Source of the DNA: an uncultured Myxococcales bacterium
Lineage (GTDB): Bacteria > Myxococcota_A > UBA9042
Length of the DNA stretch: 64,000 bases
Assembly: GCA_903955385.1 (NCBI GenBank)
Contig: CAJBNH010000031.1
Location: forward strand, 24,650-88,649
Direction of reading: 5' to 3'
Shown here: positions 1-8,741 of the stretch, one piece after another
How the letters are laid out: every line of letters begins with the position of its first letter
Position numbering within the stretch: the stretch's first letter is position 1
Notes under the pieces: generated by a model
Databases searched by the model: none
What the model was told of the DNA's origin: nothing
What the model saw: the letters and a program-made list of their open reading frames with translations, nothing else
Translations under genes and position numbers: made by a program

Positions 1-684
1 GAGAAGAACGCCGACAAGATCTGGCGCCGCATCATCGATGCGTTCAACACGGGCGGTTACGCCAAGAACGGCGGTCCGGAAGCGACGTCGGCCGCGCAGG
101 CGACGTTCAAGCTGATGGTGCCCCGCTACCAGCGGTTCATGGCGACCAAGATTGTGGCCAACCCGAAGCTGTCGGCGCTCAAGCAGGCGCAGGATCTGCA
201 GAATCAGGTCAAGGCGATGATGGACATCGTGGCCGGGCCGGAGAAGAAGACCAAGAAGCCAGACGGCACCGTCGAGACCAGTCGCGGTGGCGGCATGTTC
301 GACGAGTACAAGGACGCGGTCGCCGGTTACGGTTCGCGAGACTGGTCGTACGCTGCGTACCTGTATCGTGGCCAGATGCTGGTGTTCTTCGCCAAGTCGA
401 TCTACGGCGCGCCGACACCTGAGAACATGTCCCCCGACGAAGAAGAAGAATACCTGAACGCTTTGGAGCAGTTCGGCAAGCCCATCGAAGATCAGGCCCT
501 GCGTTCGTTCGTGTCCGCGTTGAGCGATGCCGAGTCCAAGGGCGTCGTGAACCAGTGGGTCACCGAGCTGCGCAAGGCGGTCAACCGGTACAAGCCCAAG
601 GAATACCCGCTGCTCAAGGACGAGAAGCGTCTCGTCGCCGATCCGGCAGGCACGTTGCTGCAGCCGGACAGGGAGCTGCGATGA
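1..684 (+). CDS. C-terminal part of a TPR-type envelope/gliding-associated protein (5' end outside window)
   Basis: The frame is open from the first base, so the gene begins upstream; 227 residues are visible. They are soluble, charged and helical, with no membrane segment. The stop codon overlaps the start of the next gene (ATGA at 681-684), so the two are translationally coupled. Coupling to a TPR lipoprotein resembles the myxobacterial order in which a large TPR protein (GltD/AgmU) precedes a TPR lipoprotein (GltE/AglT); that match is inferred from context, because no diagnostic motif is visible in this fragment. Other large scaffold proteins are equally possible. Confidence 0.6.
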   Translation, partial: EKNADKIWRRIIDAFNTGGYAKNGGPEATSAAQATFKLMVPRYQRFMATKIVANPKLSALKQAQDLQNQVKAMMDIVAGPEKKTKKPDGTVETSRGGGMFDEYKDAVAGYGSRDWSYAAYLYRGQMLVFFAKSIYGAPTPENMSPDEEEEYLNALEQFGKPIEDQALRSFVSALSDAESKGVVNQWVTELRKAVNRYKPKEYPLLKDEKRLVADPAGTLLQPDRELR

Positions 685-2993
685 ACGCCTTGCGCTTCCA
701 GCTGCGCCTTGGCGCACCGCGATGGCTGCTCGCTTGCGTGGCTGTCCTGGCCACGTCGGCATGGCTGACGGCTTGCGGTGCTCCCGAGGTTGTCGAGCCG
801 CCGCCGCCGCCGCCCGTCGAGACGCCGGTTGATCCGGTCGAGCCGCCGCCCGCGATCGATGAGGCGCCGCCCGTCGAGACCCCCGCGGAACCGACGCCCG
901 TCGCTGCAGAGCCGGCGGCCGAGCCGACGCCCACTGCGGCCGAACCGGCCAAGGCTCCTGAGGAAGTCACTGACATCCGGCGCGATTCCTCGCCGGCGGA
1001 AGACATGATCAAGGAAGGCGTCACCCTGCTGCGCGACAACAACCTGTTTGACGCCCGGCAGCGCTTGCAGGCGGCCACGCAGCAGGACCCGAAGTCGGCG
1101 ACGGCCTGGTACAACCTCGCGCTTGTGCAGCACCGCATGGGCAACACGGAGGATGCGCTCGCGTCGGCGGGCAAGGCCCTCGAACTGAATCCGACCTATT
1201 CGCGTGCCGCCGTCCTCTCTTCGGTCATTCACCTGCGACGCAACGAGCCGGGCATGGCCGAGAAGGTCTTGGACGGCATGCTGGCCTCCCGTCCCGCAGA
1301 CGTGATGCTGCTGGGCGCACGGGCGCGCGTGTTCGTCGAAGAGAAGGAGTACGGCAAGGCGCTGGAAACCTGCGTGCGAGCCCTGCGGCTCGACCACGAC
1401 AACCCCGAGGCGTTGCGGTACATGGCCGAGGCCTACTTGGCGATGGGGCGCGACGGTCTGGCCAAGCTGGCACTCGACCGCGCGTTCTCGATCTACTCCG
1501 GCGACTATGAGGTCGAGGGTCAAGCAGCCGCGGTCACCGATCCCAATGCGCCCGTCGAGGCTCCACGCAAGGCGTATGATGTCCGTATTGCCAAGGGCGG
1601 CGGCAGCATGCGCGGCACACGGGCGGAGGCGCTGGACCGCGACGCCGGCATCGCGCACATCTACTACCTGTACGGCCGCATGGCGATGAAGACGGATCAG
1701 GTCTCGGAGGCGCGCGAGCACTTCCTGCAAGCCACCCGACTTCGCCCAGACTACGCCGAAGCTTGGAACAATCTGGGCGTGTGCTGGGTCACCGCCAAGA
1801 AGGGCGAAGAGGCCATTGAGGCGCTGACCAAGGCGCTTGAGATCGAGCCCACCATGCTCGAAGCCCGGGTGAACCTGGGCAGCGCCTACCGAATCAGCAA
1901 GGATCCGGAGCGCGCAGTGAAGGCCAAGGCACAGTACGAGAAGGCGATCACGCAGGACTCGCGGCTGCCGGCGCCCTACTTCAATCTCGGCATCCTCTAC
2001 CTCGAAAGCGAGATGCCGGACGTCTCGAACAACGAGCAGCGGTACCAGAAGGCCATCGACTACTTCGCAGCTTACCGCGACAAACGGGGCCCCGTACGCG
2101 GCAAGGATAAGGACCCGCTGGAGGACTACGTCGCCGAGGCCGTGAACCTGCGCAAGATCGCCGCCGACGCCCGCAAGGCGCAGGAACAGGCCGCACAGGA
2201 ACAGGAGATCGAGAAGAAACGGCTGGAAGAAGAGAAGATCCAGAAGGAAGCGGAAGAGAAGAAGAAGGCCGAGGAAGATCGCATCAAGGCTGAAGAAGAG
2301 GCCAGCAAGAAGGCTGCTGCGGAAGACGCCCTACGGCTGAAGGCCGAGGACGATGCCCGCAAGGCCGCCGAAGCGGACGCCCAGAAGACGGCTGAGGAAG
2401 CCCGCAAGGCCGAAGAAGCCCAGCGCGCCGCCGAAGAGGAAGCCCGCAAGAAGGCTGAGGAAGAGGCCAAGCGACAGCTGCCGCCGGTCGATGAGACTCC
2501 CCTGCCGCCGACCCCGCCGCCTCCGCCCGACGACTCCGCCCCCGTTCCGGCGCCGCCCCCGGAGCCCGCGCCTGAGCCCGCCCCGGCACCTGAGCCCGCG
2601 CCTGCCCCTGAGCCCGCGCCTGCCCCCGAGCCCGCGCCTGCCCCCGAGCCCGCGCCTGCCCCTGAGCCCGCGCCTGCCCCCGAGCCCGCGCCTGCCCCCG
2701 AGCCCGCGCCTGCCCCTGAGCCCGCTCCTGCCCCTGAGCCGCCGCCTGCCCCTGAGCTGCCGCCTGCCCCTGAGCCGCCGCCTGCGCCTGAGCTGCCGCC
2801 TGCGCCCGAGCCTGCGCCCGCTCCTGAGCCGCCGCCTGCCCCAGAGCCGGCACCTGCTCCTGAGCCGCCGCCTGCCCCAGAGCCGGCACCTGCTCCTGAG
2901 CCGCCGCCTGCTGAGGAACCGGCTCCCCCGCCGCCTGCGCCTCCCACCGACGAGGAACCGCCGCCGCCCCCGCCCCCGCCTCCTGAAGGCTGA
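681..2993 (+). CDS. TPR lipoprotein with coiled coil and long Pro/Ala/Glu repeat tail (GltE/AglT-like)
   Basis: 770 residues. The ATG at 681 is chosen because it overlaps the upstream stop and gives a lipoprotein signal (hydrophobic stretch ending LTACG, lipidated Cys near residue 31). A Pro-rich linker follows, then TPR units over about residues 110-480, for example AWYNLALVQHRMGNTEDALA and AWNNLGVCWVTAKKGEEAIE. A charged Glu/Lys/Ala coiled coil spans about 490-600. The last 150 residues or so are (E-P-A-P-A-P)n repeats. TPR proteins scaffold complexes, and this one should sit in the periplasm, tethered to a membrane. The Pro-rich tail could span the periplasm. It resembles myxobacterial adventurous-gliding TPR lipoproteins, but the exact orthologue is uncertain. 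Confidence 0.85.
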   Translation: MNALRFQLRLGAPRWLLACVAVLATSAWLTACGAPEVVEPPPPPPVETPVDPVEPPPAIDEAPPVETPAEPTPVAAEPAAEPTPTAAEPAKAPEEVTDIRRDSSPAEDMIKEGVTLLRDNNLFDARQRLQAATQQDPKSATAWYNLALVQHRMGNTEDALASAGKALELNPTYSRAAVLSSVIHLRRNEPGMAEKVLDGMLASRPADVMLLGARARVFVEEKEYGKALETCVRALRLDHDNPEALRYMAEAYLAMGRDGLAKLALDRAFSIYSGDYEVEGQAAAVTDPNAPVEAPRKAYDVRIAKGGGSMRGTRAEALDRDAGIAHIYYLYGRMAMKTDQVSEAREHFLQATRLRPDYAEAWNNLGVCWVTAKKGEEAIEALTKALEIEPTMLEARVNLGSAYRISKDPERAVKAKAQYEKAITQDSRLPAPYFNLGILYLESEMPDVSNNEQRYQKAIDYFAAYRDKRGPVRGKDKDPLEDYVAEAVNLRKIAADARKAQEQAAQEQEIEKKRLEEEKIQKEAEEKKKAEEDRIKAEEEASKKAAAEDALRLKAEDDARKAAEADAQKTAEEARKAEEAQRAAEEEARKKAEEEAKRQLPPVDETPLPPTPPPPPDDSAPVPAPPPEPAPEPAPAPEPAPAPEPAPAPEPAPAPEPAPAPEPAPAPEPAPAPEPAPAPEPAPAPEPPPAPELPPAPEPPPAPELPPAPEPAPAPEPPPAPEPAPAPEPPPAPEPAPAPEPPPAEEPAPPPPAPPTDEEPPPPPPPPPEG
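2562..2914 (+). repeat. Minisatellite encoding the (EPAPAP)n tail
   Basis: Tandem 18-base units built on gag-ccc-gcg-cct-gcc-cc, about 18 to 20 copies, lie within the TPR lipoprotein gene. The first copies are nearly identical (E-P-A-P-A-P). Later ones drift to EPPPAP and ELPPAP, still in steps of 18 bases. Unit length is a multiple of three, so copy-number change would lengthen or shorten the protein without a frameshift. The strong GC skew also produces long spurious open frames on the opposite strand. Confidence 0.9.
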
Positions 2994-3120
2994 GTCGGGA
3001 CAAACGCGACACCGCGAGGTGAAGTGCAAGAGTTCTTGACCTGACGAGGTCGAGGCGTGAACCTTGGAACGAGGATGCGCGTCCAAAGGACTGCGGACAC
3101 GCGACTGGCAAGGAGAACCG

Positions 3121-3444
3121 ATGCGAAACGTACGACGAAACGCTGGATGGCTGGCCGCACTCGTGGCCTTGCTTGTCGTTGCGTTCGCCTCCGTTCCCGC
3201 GGACGCCTTCGCTCAGGCCAAGGGCAGCAAGATCAAGGGCAAAGGCGACGGCCAGATCCGTGTGAATGATGCAGACCGCGGCAGCGGCGCGGTGGACCTT
3301 GGCGTGATCGACATCGACGGCCGCATCTACAAGCCTTCGGTGTTCTACGTGCTCGCTCGCGGCGACATCCGCTACAGCGGCATCGAGTTCCGCCAGAACT
3401 TCCTGGACCGCATCGTGAAGGGTGCACAGAAGCGGCCCTTCTGA
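3121..3444 (+). CDS. Small secreted protein of unknown function
   Basis: 107 residues. The ATG at 3121 has a good Shine-Dalgarno (AAGGAG, about 5 bases upstream) and opens a clear signal peptide (residues 1-34, cleavage after AFAQA). The mature part is only about 73 residues, basic at both ends, with the central stretch GVIDIDGRIYKPSVFYVLAR. There are no cysteines and no known catalytic motif. It lies 127 bases after the TPR lipoprotein and is probably part of the same unit. It may be a small periplasmic partner of the TPR proteins (the Glt cluster of Myxococcus has a small GltF subunit in this position), but sequence alone does not prove that. Confidence 0.75.
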   Translation: MRNVRRNAGWLAALVALLVVAFASVPADAFAQAKGSKIKGKGDGQIRVNDADRGSGAVDLGVIDIDGRIYKPSVFYVLARGDIRYSGIEFRQNFLDRIVKGAQKRPF

Positions 3445-3519
3445 GTCTCGGCCGTTCCAAGTCTCGACCTTCCGGCCCGATTCTCTCCTGAACAGCTTCG
3501 CCTGCCCGCGTTGCTCCGG

Positions 3520-4047
3520 TCACCCGGCGGTGCGCTCCTGCGCGTGCTTCTCTTGCAGCGCTCGGAACACCTGGGGCGGCACCAAGGGGCTGACGTCGCC
3601 GCCAAGGCTCGCCACCTCGCGCACCAGCTTGGACGAAATGAAGAAGTGGCCCTTCTCGGTCATCATGAAGATGGTCTCGAGTTGAGGTGCCAACAGGTTG
3701 TTCATCGTCGACATCTGGAACTCGTACTCGAAATCTGCGACGCCGCGCACGCCGCGCAGTACGACCGAAGCTCCGCTCAACCGCGCAGCTTCGACCATCA
3801 GGCCGTCGAAGACGAGAACGGTGACGCGCGGGTCGTGGCAAAAACACTCCTCGATCAAAGACTTGCGCTCAGCCAGCGTAAACATCGGCTGCTTCTCGAC
3901 GTTGCGAGCAAGCGCCACGATCACGCGGTCGAACACGCGCAGACCGCGCTCGATGATGTTCATGTGACCGATCGTCAGCGGGTCGAAGGATCCCGGGTAG
4001 AACGCAACGGTCGGAGCGCGCCCGGCGGGCACGGGGGAGTCGGACAC
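3520..4047 (-). CDS. coaD: Phosphopantetheine adenylyltransferase
   Basis: 175 residues, usual for CoaD (about 160). It transfers AMP from ATP to 4'-phosphopantetheine, the penultimate step of CoA synthesis. Visible family motifs are the nucleotidyltransferase signature PGSFDPLTIGHMNIIER near residue 20, RGVRGVADFEYE, and the C-terminal ISSKLVREVASLGGDVSPLV. I chose the GTG at 4045-4047 because a strong GGAGGT lies 6 bases upstream; a longer reading frame upstream overlaps the preceding gene. It is the last gene of the leftward array and follows the amidase gene by 13 bases. coaE, the next step of the pathway, lies at 55022. Confidence 0.97.
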   Translation of the reverse strand: MSDSPVPAGRAPTVAFYPGSFDPLTIGHMNIIERGLRVFDRVIVALARNVEKQPMFTLAERKSLIEECFCHDPRVTVLVFDGLMVEAARLSGASVVLRGVRGVADFEYEFQMSTMNNLLAPQLETIFMMTEKGHFFISSKLVREVASLGGDVSPLVPPQVFRALQEKHAQERTAG

Positions 4048-4060
4048 AGGAAACCTCCGT

Positions 4061-6532
4061 CTAATCGGCCGCGCCTTCCATGCGCCGCCATTCGCCAGGC
4101 TGGGTGGGGACGGACCACAGCTCGGCCAGAACCTCGGTCGGGTCGGCCACATCATCCATCGGCCCCAGCTCGACCTCACCGCCGTGGTCGTCATCCTCGG
4201 GGAAATCGCCTCGCATCCTGCGATCTTCCTCTGCTTTCTGTTCCTTGGCGCGCAGTTTCAACAGCTGCTTCTTGTCCATCCCCTTGGCCAGCACGCGTAG
4301 CCGCGTGTTGGTGTGGAAGGTCAGCCACATCACGAAGTGGACAGGATGGAAGTGGTACAGCAGGCCGTCCCACGCCGCGCCCGTGTCGAGGCCGATGAAC
4401 TTGGCGACGTCTGCCGTCAGCCACATGAAGGGCAGTTGCCGCTGAATCTGCTGAGCGAACAGCGTGTTGCGCCACATGCCTCGCTCGTCCTGCAACAGCT
4501 TCGTCAGCTCCTCGACGCGCTCGTTCCACCCTTGGGCGACCGCCATCGACTTGAACCAGTCGACCTGGTCGCTCCACTCGGACACATGTCGCGTGATGGA
4601 GCGGCGCAGGCGATTGCGGACCACGCCCTCGTCGCTGTCGTCGGCGGCGGAGTAGAAGGCCTGCACGTCGTCGGGCGCAACCTTGCGAGACGACAGGATG
4701 AAGTCGTCCTGCTTGCGCTTGGAACCGGTGCCGGCGGCTTCCGGCAGGATCATGCGGGTCAGGTCCTCGGTATCGACCATCAGGTTGTCGTCGGTGTCGG
4801 CCTCGAGCTCGAACCAGAACTCACTGTGAATGCCCAGCAAGTCGACGATCTGGCGCCAGCGACCGTCGGCGATGATCTCGACGTGCAGGACGCCGTCCTC
4901 ACCCTGCTCGTCGCCGAAGTTGCCCACGCGGCCGATGACCTTGCCCGCCGGTACGCGCGTCTGGTCGGTGCCGTCGATGGCAAACAGGGCTACGTCGCCC
5001 CGCTTCAGTGCGGCCAAGTGCTCGCCGTGGTCGAGGAACGGCTTGTACTCCGGGTCCGCCCCCTCACCGTCGGCGACAGGGTCCTCTTCCTCCGGCTCGT
5101 CACCTTCCGCGAGCGGCTTGGCCGGCTTCGGCGCGACCTTTGACCCGGTTGGCTTGGGGGCGGTCGGGGCGGCTTCTGCATCAGCGCCTTCCTCGCCCTC
5201 GGCCGGCTTGCCAGTGTTGCCGCGTCGGGCGTTCGACACCCACTCGGGTGCCATCGTCATCAACGCCGCGTCATCCTGCACCTTGGCCTTGTAAGCGGCG
5301 TCGGACTTGTCCTGTTCAGCGTCGAAGGCGAGCAGGTGCATGTACAGAGAATAGAAGACGAACACGCGCTTGGGGTCCGCCGGGTCGAAGGGGACCTCAT
5401 GGCGCACCAGCACGAAGTTGTTCGAGCCCAGCCGAGCACTGGGACCGTTGCGTGCGGCGACGACGGTGCCGTCGATCATCGCCCGGACCTCGGTGCCACG
5501 CGGCGCGTGCAAATGGACGCCGCCGTGCCACTGACCGCCCAGCCCCATGGGATAGAAGCCACCGAGTTCATTGGCTTCCGTGTTCTTGTAGTAGTGCGCC
5601 GCAAGCTGCAGCACCTTCTGCTCGGTCAACAGGCTCGCGATGCTGACGCCTGCCACGAGCTCGAGCGGGAAGTCGTTGTGCTCTTTCGCAAGGCCCTGCA
5701 GCAGGCGCGCCCAGTCGAAGCCCGGCCCCGGGTCGAACTTCTGCGCCGTCATGTGGAAGTGCCCGTAGATACCCATCTTTTCGGTGTCGATGGCTTCCGG
5801 GACTTGCCAAATGATCTCGCCCCGCTCATCGACGGGCGCGGCCAGCTTGATCTTGGGGAAATGGACGTTGAGCTCACGCAAGAGCTTGATCAGCGCGTCG
5901 TATTGCGCGTCGGTGTAGCCCCAGCTCTTCCAGGGCACGCCGTTGATCTCGATGACCTCGCTCATCCGCCGCACGCCGCCCGATGCCATCTGGCCCGCGA
6001 GACCCGCCTTGGCCGGGTCGACTTCGCCCGTCGAGCGCGCGTAGTTCATCTGCAGGCAGTTGACGTCGATGCCGATGGCGAAGTTGTTCAGGTTGGGGCG
6101 CAGATCTGAAGCCGCGTGGATGGCCATCGCGACGGGATCGGCCGACTGGTAGATCGTGCCGTCCCAATCGACCATGAAGTGCGTCGAAAAGCCGCGCATC
6201 TTCAGGATCCGAAAGCAGTCCTTGGAGTTCGCCGTGATGTCGGCGTGCAGCACCACGCAGTCGACCACGCCCTGCGCCGTCGGCAAGTCCGTGATGTGCA
6301 GGCCTTTGTCGGTCCGTCTGGGCCACAGGTACTTGCGGTTGGCGTCGGGGTGGATCAACCGAGAGAAGTCCATCGCGGGGTCGTCCAGATACGTCACGAT
6401 GCGGGCGTCGGCGACGGTGCGCTTTTCTCCAGCCACGACGATGTAGTCGCGCGCGTTGGCCGGCCCCTGCTCCTGCAGCGTGTTGCGCGGAGTGGCGAGG
6501 TTCAGCTGGGCGACTTGCACGGACGACGACAT
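4061..6532 (-). CDS. AmpD-like N-acetylmuramoyl-L-alanine amidase fused to an M23-like domain
   Basis: 823 residues. Residues 85-285 are an Amidase_2/AmpD-type domain: VVLHAD (H96), AIHAA (H139), and GHFHMTAQKFDPGPGFDW (H258, K265, D267), close to the AmpD GHSDIAPGRKTDPGPAFDW signature that carries zinc ligands. Residues 330-590 look like a LytM/M23 fold: HGGVHLHAPRGTEV, DGTVVAA, YMHL and VLHVEI, interrupted by an acidic Pro/Ala/Glu-rich insert. In this second domain the zinc Asp is His and the first His of the HxH motif is Val, so it is probably inactive. No signal peptide or membrane segment is visible. It starts 4 bases after the VWA-like gene, so the two are probably co-translated. The amidase family call is firm; cellular location and role are open. 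Confidence 0.85.
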   Translation of the reverse strand: MSSSVQVAQLNLATPRNTLQEQGPANARDYIVVAGEKRTVADARIVTYLDDPAMDFSRLIHPDANRKYLWPRRTDKGLHITDLPTAQGVVDCVVLHADITANSKDCFRILKMRGFSTHFMVDWDGTIYQSADPVAMAIHAASDLRPNLNNFAIGIDVNCLQMNYARSTGEVDPAKAGLAGQMASGGVRRMSEVIEINGVPWKSWGYTDAQYDALIKLLRELNVHFPKIKLAAPVDERGEIIWQVPEAIDTEKMGIYGHFHMTAQKFDPGPGFDWARLLQGLAKEHNDFPLELVAGVSIASLLTEQKVLQLAAHYYKNTEANELGGFYPMGLGGQWHGGVHLHAPRGTEVRAMIDGTVVAARNGPSARLGSNNFVLVRHEVPFDPADPKRVFVFYSLYMHLLAFDAEQDKSDAAYKAKVQDDAALMTMAPEWVSNARRGNTGKPAEGEEGADAEAAPTAPKPTGSKVAPKPAKPLAEGDEPEEEDPVADGEGADPEYKPFLDHGEHLAALKRGDVALFAIDGTDQTRVPAGKVIGRVGNFGDEQGEDGVLHVEIIADGRWRQIVDLLGIHSEFWFELEADTDDNLMVDTEDLTRMILPEAAGTGSKRKQDDFILSSRKVAPDDVQAFYSAADDSDEGVVRNRLRRSITRHVSEWSDQVDWFKSMAVAQGWNERVEELTKLLQDERGMWRNTLFAQQIQRQLPFMWLTADVAKFIGLDTGAAWDGLLYHFHPVHFVMWLTFHTNTRLRVLAKGMDKKQLLKLRAKEQKAEEDRRMRGDFPEDDDHGGEVELGPMDDVADPTEVLAELWSVPTQPGEWRRMEGAAD

Positions 6533-6536
6533 CGGT

Positions 6537-8291
6537 TCAGCCCTTGGCCTTGCGGAAGATGCGACGGACGATCAGGAACAGAATCAGCAGGAACACCAGC
6601 GACACAAGCACCAGGATCGCCACACCGACGACCACGTAGAGCGTGTACCCGAGCACGCCCTGCGCCGTGGCGGCCGCGCCGCGCAGCGACTTCTCGACGC
6701 GCGCGGTCCAGCCGAGCTTGGGCTCGATCACGGCCGTCACGCCGACGGAGCCCAGCTTGGTCACGTCGCCTCGCACCATCGAGGGGTCCAACTCAACCGC
6801 CAGCCTCAGGTTCAGGGTCCCTTCGACCTCGTCCGGCGTCTGATGCACGAACTCGATGGTCCACTGGCCCAACACTTCAGACATCGTGGCATTCAGCTCG
6901 GTCGCAAGGTTCTCTTCCTTCTCGACCTCGCGGTAGGTGCCACCGGTGCGCTCTGCCAGCAGTCGCAGCCGCTCCAGCTCGTAGGGCTCGCCCAACATCC
7001 CCAACCCGACGGCGAAGATGCGGATGCCGGCTGCGCGCGCCGTGCCAATCCAGAAAGCGGCGCGGCTGCGAAAGTCGACCTGCTGGGCGATCAGGCGCTG
7101 GTTGAGGAATTGGCGAATGCAGTCCTGCTGCTTGACGGCATCATCGGCCAGCGCGCGGCAGCTTTCCGGCGGGTTCTCCTGGCACAGTTCGAGGTCGCGG
7201 AAATAGCCATCCTTGCCGTCGCCGACGAGGATCAGCACCTTCTGCTCGCCCTGTCTGGAGTCCCGCAGCAGCAGCTTGAGCGCCTCGTCCATCGCCGAGG
7301 TTTCGTAGTCCAGCGCCTCACCCTTCAGCTGACGCGCCGCGCGGGCGTCAGTCTGCACTTTCGCGTTCTCTGGCGTGAATTCCCCGTACTTCTGCAGCGC
7401 TTCCCGGGGGGGCTTGCAGTACCTTCGGTAGTCGTAGAACGGCGCACCCAAGTTGAACGGCCGAGGAAAGTAGCCCTCGAATGCCGTCTGCTGACCTTTC
7501 AACAGGGTGATGATGGGCTTGGGGTCGGTGGCCAGACCGCACAAGTCGGTCCCCGCGGCTGGCGACGGCGCTTCCTCTGTCGCCGGACCAGCGCCTGTGA
7601 TCGGTCCACCGGTAAGCGCCTCGAACCGGGCGTCGGCACAGACTTTTCGCGTCTCCTCGACATCCGCGAGCTCGCCCGTGCGTCCCTTGAGGCCCACGAA
7701 GCGATACAGGCGGTCATTGGCCCAGATCAGGTTGATGCGGTCGGTCTTGGCCAGCGGCTTGAAGGCGGACGCGAGCGCTTCCTTCAACCGACGACCCAGG
7801 CTTCCGTTGCGCAGCGCGGGTGCCTGATAGCCTGAGGCGACGATCACCAAGGCTGTCGGCACCCCGGCCTTGTCCATCGGGATCAGGTTGCCATCCTTGC
7901 GACCGTCCAGCGGCTGGCCCGCCTGGAAGGCGATGTAGGGCGGCCGGCTCTTCTGCTTGGCGTCGACCACGGACAGCTTCTTCACTGCCTTCAGCGCCAC
8001 CGGTCGGCCGTTGCGGTCCAACACGGTGCCGAAGACGCGAACCTTGGGGAATTCCGACACATCGATGCGCTGAATGCGGGCTTGCGGCAAGTCGAGGGGC
8101 GGCACGGTCGGCTCAAGCGCGATCGGTTCGATCGGACCGTGGTTGTGTCCATCGTCCTGACCGACCGCGCTGCGGGCCCCGCCGACCGTGCCCGCGGCAA
8201 ATGCGAGCAGCACGAGACCGCGCGCGACGACGACGGCAGACCGCCGCCGGTCGCGGAGCGCACCGCCCGAGACTGAAGAACGCAAGGTCAT
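6537..8291 (-). CDS. Membrane-anchored VWA-like domain protein with degenerate MIDAS
   Basis: 584 residues. The N-terminal signal (residues 15-45) is followed by a periplasmic region. A von Willebrand A-like fold spans about residues 145-500: TALVIVASGYQA at strand 1, KVLILVGDGKDG at strand 4, and GIRIFAVGLG then LRLLAERTGGTYREV at the end. A Pro/Ala insert sits near 235. A single C-terminal membrane helix (about 549-575) ends in basic residues, giving a type I anchor. The metal-binding DxSxS is replaced by VASGY, so metal-dependent ligand binding is unlikely. The start overlaps the stop of the 129-residue gene by ATGA. It is coupled to the amidase gene downstream. No named family is recognised beyond VWA. 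Confidence 0.75.
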   Translation of the reverse strand: MTLRSSVSGGALRDRRRSAVVVARGLVLLAFAAGTVGGARSAVGQDDGHNHGPIEPIALEPTVPPLDLPQARIQRIDVSEFPKVRVFGTVLDRNGRPVALKAVKKLSVVDAKQKSRPPYIAFQAGQPLDGRKDGNLIPMDKAGVPTALVIVASGYQAPALRNGSLGRRLKEALASAFKPLAKTDRINLIWANDRLYRFVGLKGRTGELADVEETRKVCADARFEALTGGPITGAGPATEEAPSPAAGTDLCGLATDPKPIITLLKGQQTAFEGYFPRPFNLGAPFYDYRRYCKPPREALQKYGEFTPENAKVQTDARAARQLKGEALDYETSAMDEALKLLLRDSRQGEQKVLILVGDGKDGYFRDLELCQENPPESCRALADDAVKQQDCIRQFLNQRLIAQQVDFRSRAAFWIGTARAAGIRIFAVGLGMLGEPYELERLRLLAERTGGTYREVEKEENLATELNATMSEVLGQWTIEFVHQTPDEVEGTLNLRLAVELDPSMVRGDVTKLGSVGVTAVIEPKLGWTARVEKSLRGAAATAQGVLGYTLYVVVGVAILVLVSLVFLLILFLIVRRIFRKAKG

Positions 8292-8677
8292 GCGCTGAAC
8301 CGATGCGGCAGCAGGCGATAGCCACCGACCACGCGGCGCTCCAAAACGGCGCCGTTGCGGGACACGAGCTCGAGTTCGACGGCATATGCGCCGGGTACGA
8401 GGTCGTCGAAGGGGTAGGGGGTCTCGAATTCGAGGCGACGGTTGGGCTGTGCTGTGTACACGCCGTGCTGGAACCTTCCGTGTTCACAGGAGATAGCGAC
8501 ACGGACGCTGGCACCGGGCGGGACCGCGTCGCTCAAGTCCACCCGCAGCGGCGCTCCCGGAAACAGGGCCTCGCCTGCCACCGTCCAAGCAGGGTCGACG
8601 TGAAACAGCGCCCTGTGGCCGACGGCGGCCGCGACGGTGGCGGTGGAGCACGTCATCAGGAAGGCGCGTCGATCCAT
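8288..8677 (-). CDS. Small secreted protein with Tat-like signal, beta-sandwich-like
   Basis: 129 residues. The N-terminus MDRRAFLMTC plus a short hydrophobic stretch (STATVAAAVG) looks like a twin-arginine signal. The mature part is about 100 residues of alternating strands (LRVDLSDAVPPGASVRVAIS, YAVELELVSRNG) and resembles an Ig-like or CARDB-like domain, although no family signature is present. Its stop overlaps the start of the VWA-like gene (ATGA at 8288-8291), a tight coupling that suggests the products work together. The ThiL gene lies 64 bases upstream. Function unknown. Confidence 0.7.
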   Translation of the reverse strand: MDRRAFLMTCSTATVAAAVGHRALFHVDPAWTVAGEALFPGAPLRVDLSDAVPPGASVRVAISCEHGRFQHGVYTAQPNRRLEFETPYPFDDLVPGAYAVELELVSRNGAVLERRVVGGYRLLPHRFSA

Positions 8678-8741
8678 GGTCAGGCAATCTAGCAAGGGGA
8701 TCCGGCCGGGACAAGCACGCATCGTCGCAGAACCGTCCAAC

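Noticed and set aside
2562..2914. CRISPR-like tandem repeat
   Set aside because: 18-base units with no spacers, in frame with a protein; a coding minisatellite, not CRISPR.
2126..3160. Gly/Ala/Ser-rich minus-strand frame over the minisatellite
   Set aside because: Translation of the reverse complement of the (EPAPAP)n repeat, with no start signal.
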